From Planctomycetota bacterium (GTDB taxonomy: Bacteria > Planctomycetota > UBA1135 > UBA2386): a stretch of 7,479 nucleotides of DNA. Shown one piece after another: positions 1-5,096 of this stretch; the first letter of the stretch is position 1; the number at the start of each line of letters is the position of its first letter. The translations under genes were made by a program, and so were the position numbers. The notes beneath the pieces were generated by a model. It saw only the letters and a program-made list of their open reading frames with translations. It searched no databases and was not told the DNA's origin. The stretch spans positions 1 to 7,479 of the forward strand of contig CANGSN010000139.1 in assembly GCA_947455805.1 (NCBI GenBank), in the 5' to 3' direction.

Positions 1-65
1 CCCTGACCGTGCTGGTGATGGCCGCAGCCGCGGGCGTCGCCTACCTCTACCTCGGCAACATGTGA
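1..65 (+). CDS. C-terminal end of a membrane protein (partial)
   Basis: Only the last 20 codons before a TGA at 63-65 are present, in the frame that begins at base 3. They read as an almost unbroken hydrophobic stretch rich in Leu, Val and Ala with two Tyr (ending AYLYLGNM), which looks like a C-terminal transmembrane helix with a two- or three-residue tail. The stop lies 18 bp before the next ATG, and that gap carries a good ribosome binding site, so the two genes are probably co-transcribed. The protein family cannot be told from this fragment. That it is coding at all rests on the open frame, its composition and its position. Confidence 0.55.
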   Translation, partial: LTVLVMAAAAGVAYLYLGNM

Positions 66-83
66 CGGCGGGGAGGCTTCGCC

Positions 84-602
84 ATGGCTGACAAGAAAAG
101 CATGTCGCAGAACGAGCGTCTGCGCCACGATCGCCTGACCTTCTACAAGGAGGACATCGATCGCATCGACAAGCTGCTCGCCGAGTTCTTGCGCCTGTCC
201 GGCGCCAAGTGCGCGCTGCTGATCGACAAGGAAGGCCACCTCGTCACCAAGCGTGGCGAGCTGCGCACCATCGACATCGACACGATCTCGGCGCTGGTCG
301 CCGGTTCGTTCGCTGCGACGAAGGAGATGGCGCGCTTGCTCGGGGAAGAGGAGTTCACGGCGATGTTCCACCAAGGCGAGCGCGACAACATCCAGTTGTC
401 GCTCGTCGGGGACCGCACGCTGTTGACGATCCTCTTCGACGACCGCACGACCGTCGGCATGGTTCGGCTCTACGCCAGCGAGACGGCGAAGAAGCTCGCC
501 GACATCTACCGCGAAGCGACCGAGCGCGAGGGCGACGATGCAGGGCTCGGCGAGGAGTACGGCACCGACGCGAAGAAGACGCTCGACAAGCTGTTCGACT
601 GA
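84..602 (+). CDS. Roadblock/LC7 domain protein (MglB-like)
   Basis: A 172-residue cytosolic protein. Residues about 24-133 have the Roadblock/LC7 pattern: an N-terminal helix, a strand reading CALLIDKEGHLV, a helix with SALVAGSFAATKEMARLLG, then two strands (NIQLSLVGDRTLLTILFDD and VGMVRLYA). In this family such proteins dimerise and regulate small Ras-like GTPases; MglB acting on MglA in bacterial polarity is the best-known case. A charged helical tail (132-172) follows the domain. The start is supported by GGGAGG at 71-76, seven bases before the ATG; the alternative Met7 has no comparable site. No GTPase gene is visible in the window, so its partner is unknown. It follows a membrane-protein gene by 18 bp and is closed by a hairpin at 630-666. 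The family call is confident; the specific role is not known. Confidence 0.85.
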   Translation: MADKKSMSQNERLRHDRLTFYKEDIDRIDKLLAEFLRLSGAKCALLIDKEGHLVTKRGELRTIDIDTISALVAGSFAATKEMARLLGEEEFTAMFHQGERDNIQLSLVGDRTLLTILFDDRTTVGMVRLYASETAKKLADIYREATEREGDDAGLGEEYGTDAKKTLDKLFD

Positions 603-629
603 ACGGCGGCGCGTCACGCGACGCAGTCG

Positions 630-666
630 GCGGGCCACGACGAGCGCTGCGCTCCTCGTGGCCCGC
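630..666 (+). terminator. Long hairpin after the Roadblock gene, probable terminator
   Basis: An 11 bp perfect stem (630-640 with 656-666, core CGGGCCACGA / TCGTGGCCCG) continues past a C-C mismatch into a second short stem (GAGC / GCTC) with a five-base loop. It begins 27 bp after the Roadblock stop codon. The T-tract is poor (TGTTT at 669-673), so this could be an intrinsic terminator with a weak U-run or an mRNA 3'-end stabiliser. Confidence 0.6.
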
Positions 667-779
667 GCTGTTTCCAGTCCCCGCGGCGCGGAAGAATCCA
701 TGGGCCCCACAAGAAAAATCCGAGGCCGGGTCCAGCTGGCTGGCATGGCGTCATTAGGGCGATCGCTACAGCATGCTTG

Positions 780-834
780 TTGACGCAAGTAGCAGTTCGC
801 AAATTTTGCTGATGGGTGCTCGTGGCGCTATCCC
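780..834 (+). promoter_or_regulatory. Candidate promoter(s) for the Lys/Ala mini-gene
   Basis: Two overlapping arrangements are possible. One has TTGACG (780-785) as a -35 box, a 17 bp spacer and the weak -10 ATTTTG (803-808). The other has TTGCTG (806-811), a 17 bp spacer and TATCCC (829-834), a -10 shape resembling the TATCGT box upstream of gcdH. Either would give a 5' leader of roughly 130-160 bases before the mini-gene. The call rests on box spacing and local A+T richness only. Confidence 0.3.
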
Positions 835-913
835 CGCGATGCCACGGGAGTTCCGTGTGAATTCCGGCGAGGCGATTGCCGATCTACGGTGTGGCCGGTT
901 TGCGGAGGCTTCC

Positions 914-958
914 ATGGCTCGTGGTGGCCACGCCGGTCTTACCCCACCAAAACCCTAA
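914..958 (+). CDS. Possible 14-codon upstream ORF (leader peptide)
   Basis: ATG at 914 is preceded by GGAGG at 904-908 (five-base spacing) and opens a 14-residue peptide, MARGGHAGLTPPKP, closed by TAA at 956-958. The next gene's Shine-Dalgarno sequence (AAGGA, 960-964) begins one base after that stop, so ribosomes finishing here would be placed at the start of the mini-gene. The peptide ends with two Pro-containing motifs and a Pro-stop junction, contexts in which ribosomes are known to be slow; a translation-dependent control of the next gene is therefore conceivable. There is no homology evidence, and such a short ORF can arise by chance. Confidence 0.3.
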   Translation: MARGGHAGLTPPKP

Positions 959-972
959 CAAGGACTCAGCAC

Positions 973-1038
973 ATGGCTGCCAAGAAGAAGGCTAAGAAGG
1001 CGAAGACGGCGAAGAAGGCGAAGAAGGCCAAGAAGTGA
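973..1038 (+). CDS. 21-residue lysine/alanine-rich mini-protein
   Basis: The ORF begins with ATG at 973, eight bases after AAGGA (960-964), and ends with TGA at 1036-1038. Of 21 residues, 12 are Lys, 7 Ala, one Thr and one is the initiator Met, in a run of AKK-type triplets (KKAKKAKTAKK in the middle). All lysines are AAG, while alanine uses three codons, so the stretch is not a simple nucleotide repeat. The composition is that of the C-terminal tails of bacterial histone H1-like and AlgP-like DNA-binding proteins, but no globular part is present and the frame does not continue upstream. The good Shine-Dalgarno, separate promoter-like region and flanking terminator hairpins favour a real gene. 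If translated, it would be a strongly basic peptide likely to bind nucleic acid; that role is inference. Confidence 0.6.
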   Translation: MAAKKKAKKAKTAKKAKKAKK

Positions 1039-1044
1039 TCTTCG

Positions 1045-1078
1045 CCCCGCCGCCGGTCGCCAAGCGACCGGGGTGGGG
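1045..1078 (+). other. Strong 15 bp hairpin directly after the mini-gene
   Basis: CCGGTCGC (1053-1060) pairs perfectly with GCGACCGG (1064-1071) around a CAA loop. The stem continues outward for seven more pairs (1045-1051 with 1072-1078, one G-U) after a single bulged G at 1052. It starts six bases after the TGA at 1036-1038 and has no T-run, so on its own it is not a standard terminator. It could protect the mRNA end or act with the next hairpin. Confidence 0.7.
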
Positions 1079-1097
1079 GTCATCGCCAGAAACGAAG

Positions 1098-1126
1098 CGG
1101 GGCGCGGCGGAAGCCGGCCCCGTTTT
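1098..1126 (+). terminator. Probable intrinsic terminator of the mini-gene
   Basis: CGGGGC (1098-1103) pairs with GCCCCG (1117-1122), with an inner CGG/CCG stem around an AAG loop and a four-base bulge on the left side. It is followed directly by TTTT (1123-1126), the best match to a rho-independent terminator in the window. It ends the transcription unit that contains the Lys/Ala mini-gene. Confidence 0.6.
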
Positions 1127-1222
1127 CAATTCCACAGGCTCCATTCCACGGGCCTGCGGTTCCCCGGCGACGTTCCTGGTCGCGTGGCTGGTCGATGAGG
1201 CCGCGCGACGTCCTCGTGCCGT

Positions 1223-1278
1223 GATCAGTGCAGGCCGATCAGTGCAGGCTGATCAGTGCAGGCCGATCAGTGCAGGCG
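1223..1278. repeat. Tandem repeat, 4 x 14 bp, at the 3' end of metG
   Basis: Four head-to-tail copies of GATCAGTGCAGGCN start at 1223, 1237, 1251 and 1265; they differ only in the last base (C, T, C, G). The fourth copy lies within the end of metG: on the minus strand it supplies the last codons and the stop (CGC CTG CAC TGA). The other three copies repeat CTGCACTGA downstream. As the unit is 14 bp, successive copies shift frame, so TGA appears in all three minus-strand frames. It most likely arose by local duplication of the gene's end. Confidence 0.95.
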
Positions 1279-3357
1279 CTGACCCGGCTTCGCACCGAGG
1301 TCGGGCGACAGCAGGAACACTTCGCCGTCGGTGCCTGCGGCGATGACCATGCCTTCGCTGAGGCCGAACTTCATCTGGCGCGGCGCCAGGTTGGCGACCA
1401 TGACGACCAATCGCCCGACCAGCTTCGCGGGTTCGTAGGCGCTCTTGATGCCGGCGAACACATTGCGGGTCGGCCCGCTGCCGAGGCTCAGCGTCAGCCG
1501 CAGCAGCTTCTTCGCCTCCGGCACCGCCTCCGCGGCGACGACGAGTGCGACGCGCAGGTCGACCTTCTGGAAGTCGTCGATGGTGATCTCCGCCGCCAGC
1601 GGTTCCTTCTGCAGCGCATCGTTGGCGCCCGCGGTCGTCGCCGGCGTCGCCGCCGCGCTGGCGACCGCCGCCGCGGATGGGGTGGCGGCCGCGGCCTTGG
1701 GCGGCAGCGTCGGCACAGCCGGTGCCGAAGGCTCCGGCGTGAACATCGCCTTCACCTTGTCGGCTTCGACGCGTGTCATCAGGTGTTCGAACTTCGCGAC
1801 CTTGCTGCCGACCAGCGGCCGCTGCACGAGCTCCCAGCGATCGCAGGCGCTGCCGAGCAACGCGCCGGCCTTGGCCGCGAGCTTCGGCAGCACCGGCTGC
1901 AGGTAGACGGCGATCTGGTGGAACAGGTTCAGCACCACGGTGCAGACGTCCTGCAGATCCTGCGCCTTCGCCGGGTCCTTCTTCAGCGTCCACGGCTGCT
2001 TCTGCTCGACATACTCGTTGGCGGCGTCCGCCAGCAGCATCACGAGGCGCATCGCTTCGCGGTAGTCGCAGGCCTCGTAGGCGGCGGCGATCGCTTCGCT
2101 CTGCGCCGCGGCCCTGGCGAACAGGCCGCCGTCGGCCGGGTAGTTCGCCGACAGGCCGGTCGCCTCGACGAAGCGCGCCGAGCGGCTCGCCAGGTTGACG
2201 ACGCGACCGACGAGGTCGCTGTTGACCTTGCCGACGAACTCGTCCTCCTGGAAGTCGAGGTCGTCGATCTTGCTGCTCAGCTTGCTCGCGTAATAGTAGC
2301 GCAGCCACTCGGCGTCGAGGTGCTGCAGGTAGCGCTCGGCGGTGACGAAGGTGCCCTTCGACTTCGACATCTTCTCGCCACCGACGCGCAGGAAGCCGTG
2401 GATCTGCACGCGCTTTGGCAGCTGGTAGCCGCCGACGTGCAGCAGGGCCGGCCAGAACAGCGTGTGGAAGTAGGTGATGTCCTTGCCGAGGAAGTGCACG
2501 ACCTCGCACTGCGGGTTCTTCCACCAGGCGTCCAGCGACTGCCCGGTGCGCTCGCACCACTCCTTGGTCGCCGCGATGTAGCCGATCGGCGCGTCGAACC
2601 AGACGTACCAGAACTGGCCCTTGGCGTCCGGGATCTCGAAGCCGAAGTACGGGGCCGGGCGCGACACGTCCCAGTCCTGCAGCGGCTTGTCGAGGAAGTG
2701 CCCGGCGAGGTAGTTGGCGACCTCGCCCTGCAGGGCGCCGCTCTTCTGCGTCCACTCCGCCAGGAACGACTGCAGCGGCTCGAGGCGCACGAACAGCTGC
2801 GAACTCGGCCGCAGCTCCGGTTTGGCGCCCGAGTGCACGCTGCGCGGATTCTTCAGCTCGGTCGCCGGATAGGTCGAGCCGCACTTCTCGCAACTGTCGC
2901 CGTACTGCTCGGCGGCCCCGCAGCGCGGGCACTCGCCGACGACGAAGCGGTCGGCGAGGAAGGTCTTCTGCACCGGGTCGTAGAGCCGTTCGACCGAGCG
3001 CTCGACCACCAGCTGCCGCTCGCGCAGGCGCTGCCAGATGCCGGTGGCGATCGCCAGGTTGGCCGGGCTGTTGGTCGAGCCGTAGTGGTCGAACGACATG
3101 CCGAACGCGGCGAAGTCGCGCTGGTGCTGCACCGCCATGTCGGCGATCAGCTGCTCCGGCGTGCGCCCTTCCTTCTGCGCGCGGATCATGATCGCCGTGC
3201 CGTGCGTGTCGTCGGCGCAGAGGTAGGCGACGCGGTGGCCACGCAGCCGTTGGAACCGCGCGAACACGTCGGTCTGGATGTATTCGACCAGATGGCCGAG
3301 GTGGATCGGCCCGTTCGCGTAGGGCAGGGCGCTGGTGACCAGGATCTGGCGGCTCAT
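1267..3357 (-). CDS. metG: Methionyl-tRNA synthetase
   Basis: A 696-residue class I aminoacyl-tRNA synthetase that joins methionine to tRNA-Met in the cytoplasm. The Rossmann fold opens with ALPYANGPIHLGH (HIGH motif at 19-22) and CADDTHGTA (47-55). The zinc knuckle cysteines are C143, C146, C156 and C159, the spacing of the E. coli type. YVWFDAPIGY (251-260) forms part of the methionine pocket, and KMSKS is at 329-333. The helical anticodon-binding domain runs to about 535. A 50-residue Ala/Pro/Thr-rich linker (about 541-590) joins it to a complete C-terminal Trbp111/EMAP-like tRNA-binding domain (about 591-696, with DLRVALVVAAE and NLAPRQMKFGLSEGM). The length is close to the 677 residues of the E. 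coli enzyme. The ATG at 3357 starts the conserved N-terminus, but no clear Shine-Dalgarno precedes it. The stop lies in the 14 bp tandem repeat. The gene is divergent from the dehydrogenase at 3477 and appears monocistronic. Confidence 0.97.
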   Translation of the reverse strand: MSRQILVTSALPYANGPIHLGHLVEYIQTDVFARFQRLRGHRVAYLCADDTHGTAIMIRAQKEGRTPEQLIADMAVQHQRDFAAFGMSFDHYGSTNSPANLAIATGIWQRLRERQLVVERSVERLYDPVQKTFLADRFVVGECPRCGAAEQYGDSCEKCGSTYPATELKNPRSVHSGAKPELRPSSQLFVRLEPLQSFLAEWTQKSGALQGEVANYLAGHFLDKPLQDWDVSRPAPYFGFEIPDAKGQFWYVWFDAPIGYIAATKEWCERTGQSLDAWWKNPQCEVVHFLGKDITYFHTLFWPALLHVGGYQLPKRVQIHGFLRVGGEKMSKSKGTFVTAERYLQHLDAEWLRYYYASKLSSKIDDLDFQEDEFVGKVNSDLVGRVVNLASRSARFVEATGLSANYPADGGLFARAAAQSEAIAAAYEACDYREAMRLVMLLADAANEYVEQKQPWTLKKDPAKAQDLQDVCTVVLNLFHQIAVYLQPVLPKLAAKAGALLGSACDRWELVQRPLVGSKVAKFEHLMTRVEADKVKAMFTPEPSAPAVPTLPPKAAAATPSAAAVASAAATPATTAGANDALQKEPLAAEITIDDFQKVDLRVALVVAAEAVPEAKKLLRLTLSLGSGPTRNVFAGIKSAYEPAKLVGRLVVMVANLAPRQMKFGLSEGMVIAAGTDGEVFLLSPDLGAKPGQRLH

Positions 3358-3388
3358 GGGGGCGGACAGGCTAGGAGCCGGGTCGGGC

Positions 3389-3411
3389 CGAGGCGAGATC
3401 TCGAGGCGAGA
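3389..3411. promoter_or_regulatory. Direct repeat and palindrome between metG and the dehydrogenase
   Basis: CGAGGCGAGA occurs at 3389-3398 and again at 3402-3411, 13 bp apart, and the junction forms the perfect 10 bp palindrome CGAGATCTCG (3394-3403). It sits in the middle of the 119 bp divergent spacer, where an operator acting on either gene would lie. No known regulator site is recognised. Confidence 0.25.
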
Positions 3412-3419
3412 ACAAGGGC

Positions 3420-3448
3420 TGTGCGCCGGCCTCGTGCGCGCCTAGGAT
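3420..3448 (+). promoter_or_regulatory. Weak candidate promoter of the dehydrogenase
   Basis: TAGGAT (3443-3448) could be a -10 box 28 bp before the GTG start. It lies in an imperfect 14 bp palindrome (3441-3454, centred on GGATCC). The hexamer at the right distance for a -35 (TGTGCG, 3420-3425) is poor. Confidence 0.2.
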
Positions 3449-3476
3449 CCAAGGCTCGTCAAAGGAGCGAAGGCCC

Positions 3477-5096
3477 GTGGGAACAAGTTCGCGCTGCTGC
3501 ATCATCTCCTGGCTGCTCGTCGTCGCCTGCTCGGTCGGCGCCAGCCTCTGCGCACAGACACCGCTGCAGCTGCAGTTGGTGGCGACCGGCCTGCAGGTTC
3601 CGGTGCTGGTGACCGCGCCTCCGGGCGACCTGACCCGAGCCTTCGTGGTCGAGCTGCCGGGGCGCATCCGCATCGTGCGGAACGGCGTGTTGCTGCCCAC
3701 TCCGTTCCTCGACCTGACCAACCAGGGAATCGTCTCCTACGGCGGTGAGCTGGGCATGCTCGGACTCGCGTTCCACCCCGACTACGCCACCAACGGCACC
3801 TTCTACGTGTTGCACAGCGGGTTCCCGTTCCCGCGGCAGGTGCTGAAGCGATTCCAGGTCAGCGGCGCGAATCCCGACATCGCCGATCCGGCCAGCGCGA
3901 CGACGCTGCTCGAAGTGCCGGGCATCCACGGCAACCACAACGGCGGCATGATCGCGTTCGGCCCCGATCGGATGCTCTACGTCTCCACGGGCGATGGCGG
4001 CAGTGCTCCGCCGCTGTGGCCCGACGATCCCCAGAACCACGCGCAACGCGGCGACAGCCTGCTGGGCAAGATGCTGCGCCTCGATGTCGATCACCCGCAG
4101 CCGCCGCTGCCGTATGGGATCCCGGCCGACAATCCATTCGTTGGTCCGGGCGACCCGCGCGACGAGATCTGGGCCCTGGGCCTGCGCAATCCCTGGCGCT
4201 TCTCGTTCGATCGCCTGACCGGCGACATGTGGATCGGGGACGTCGGTGGCTTCCGGGAGGAGATCAACTTCGAACCGCCGGCGAGCGGCGGACGCAACTA
4301 CGGTTGGAAGTGCATGACCGGGTCGCAGTGCAACGGGTCCACCGTTTGTGTCTGTGGTTCTCCGAGCCTGACGACGCCCTTGTTCGACTACGGTCCGCCG
4401 ACGAGCCACAGCGTGATCGGCGGCTTCGTCTACCGCGGGGTCGCCATCCCCGACCTGCGTGGCACCTACTTCTTCGCCGACTGGTCCATGGTGAAGATCT
4501 GGTCGTTCCGCAAGGTCGGGGCCGCGGTGGCGCAGTATGTCGACCGCACCGCCGAGTTGACGCCGCCGCCTGGGCACGTGCTGGTCGGACCGACCGCCTT
4601 CGGCGAAGACGGCCTGGGCGAACTCTACGTCTGCGACTACTCGGGCAGGGTCTTCAAGATCGCACCGGTCGGCAACCCGCTGGTCGGTGTCGCAGCCTAC
4701 GGCACCGGCACGGCGGGCTGTGCCGGACCACACGCGATCACCGCCGAGTCGTCGCCGGTGATCGGGCACCCACAGTTCGTCGTGCGCACGCTCGGCGCCC
4801 CGGCGAACGGTCTCGGGCTCTGTGCGCTGGCCGGCGACGAGGTGCTCGCCGGCGTCGACGTCGGGCTCGGCTTCCTGGTGCACGTCGACCTCGCCTCGCC
4901 GTTCTTCGTGCTGCTGCCGCAGGTCGCCACCGCCGCCGGCGTCGGTCGTTTCGGCTTCGGCATCCCGCCGTCGTCGAATCTCGTCGGCCTCGAGTTGCAT
5001 GCCCAGAGCCTGTGGCTGTGGCCACCGCAGCAGTGCACGCCGACGCCGTTCGGCTGGTCGTCGTCGCCGGGTCTGCGGATCACGCTGCAGCCGTAG
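3477..5096 (+). CDS. Secreted PQQ-dependent sugar dehydrogenase-like protein (GSDH family)
   Basis: A 539-residue protein. The start is GTG at 3477, with AAAGGAG at 3461-3467 nine bases ahead. Residues 1-26 look like a signal peptide (hydrophobic core about 9-22, likely cut after SLCA), so it acts outside the cytoplasm. Residues about 30-397 match the glucose/sorbosone dehydrogenase beta-propeller: ELGMLGLAFHPDY (91-103), HGNHNGGMIAFGPDRMLYVSTGDGG (151-175, in which H154 corresponds to the catalytic base of soluble PQQ glucose dehydrogenase), DEIWALGLRNPWRFSFD (229-245, with R237 where PQQ is bound), GDVGGFREEIN (254-264), NYGWKC (274-279) and GEDGLGELYVCDY (376-388). Four cysteines (279, 285, 291, 293) sit in one loop. 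Residues about 398-539 form a separate C-terminal module (YGTGTAGCAGP at 408-418, ending GLRITLQP). The substrate is unknown. The 3' end overlaps the convergent gene by 17 bp. Confidence 0.88.
   Translation: MGTSSRCCIISWLLVVACSVGASLCAQTPLQLQLVATGLQVPVLVTAPPGDLTRAFVVELPGRIRIVRNGVLLPTPFLDLTNQGIVSYGGELGMLGLAFHPDYATNGTFYVLHSGFPFPRQVLKRFQVSGANPDIADPASATTLLEVPGIHGNHNGGMIAFGPDRMLYVSTGDGGSAPPLWPDDPQNHAQRGDSLLGKMLRLDVDHPQPPLPYGIPADNPFVGPGDPRDEIWALGLRNPWRFSFDRLTGDMWIGDVGGFREEINFEPPASGGRNYGWKCMTGSQCNGSTVCVCGSPSLTTPLFDYGPPTSHSVIGGFVYRGVAIPDLRGTYFFADWSMVKIWSFRKVGAAVAQYVDRTAELTPPPGHVLVGPTAFGEDGLGELYVCDYSGRVFKIAPVGNPLVGVAAYGTGTAGCAGPHAITAESSPVIGHPQFVVRTLGAPANGLGLCALAGDEVLAGVDVGLGFLVHVDLASPFFVLLPQVATAAGVGRFGFGIPPSSNLVGLELHAQSLWLWPPQQCTPTPFGWSSSPGLRITLQP

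Larger units (their letters stand above)
603..972. other. Intergenic region of 370 bp with leader-like structure
   Basis: There is no conventional gene here. The first part is the hairpin at 630-666. From about 690 to 860 the sequence is noticeably richer in A+T than its surroundings (for example ACAAGAAAAATC near 710 and GCAAATTTTGC at 799-809), which fits a promoter zone. Small inverted repeats lie at 843-857 (CACGG/CCGTG, five-base loop) and 922-949 (TGGTGG/CCACCA), and GTGGCCAC at 924-931 is an 8 bp palindrome. An open frame from 773 to 958 exists but begins upstream of and within the promoter-like boxes, so only its last 15 codons (the upstream ORF at 914-958) look translatable. Confidence 0.5.

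Noticed and set aside
614..802. 62-codon minus-strand ORF in the intergenic region
   Set aside because: No ribosome site or recognisable domain, and it runs through the hairpin that follows the Roadblock gene.
773..958. 61-codon ORF before the Lys/Ala mini-gene
   Set aside because: Its start lies upstream of or within the promoter-like boxes, and it has no Shine-Dalgarno or recognisable domain. Only the internal start at 914 has a ribosome site.
1179..1209. GTCGCG/CGCGAC inverted repeat as a metG terminator
   Set aside because: Only a 6 bp stem with a 19-base loop and no T-run on the minus strand; likely chance in G+C-rich DNA.
1223..1278. The 14 bp repeat as a CRISPR array or iteron origin
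   Set aside because: The copies are directly adjacent with no spacers, the unit is too short for CRISPR, and there are no cas or rep genes or A+T-rich unwinding region nearby.
1228..3612. 794-codon open frame on the plus strand opposite metG
   Set aside because: It is antisense to a well-conserved metG, has an Arg/Gln/Ala-biased low-quality composition and begins with a GTG inside the tandem repeat. It is an artefact of high third-position G+C.
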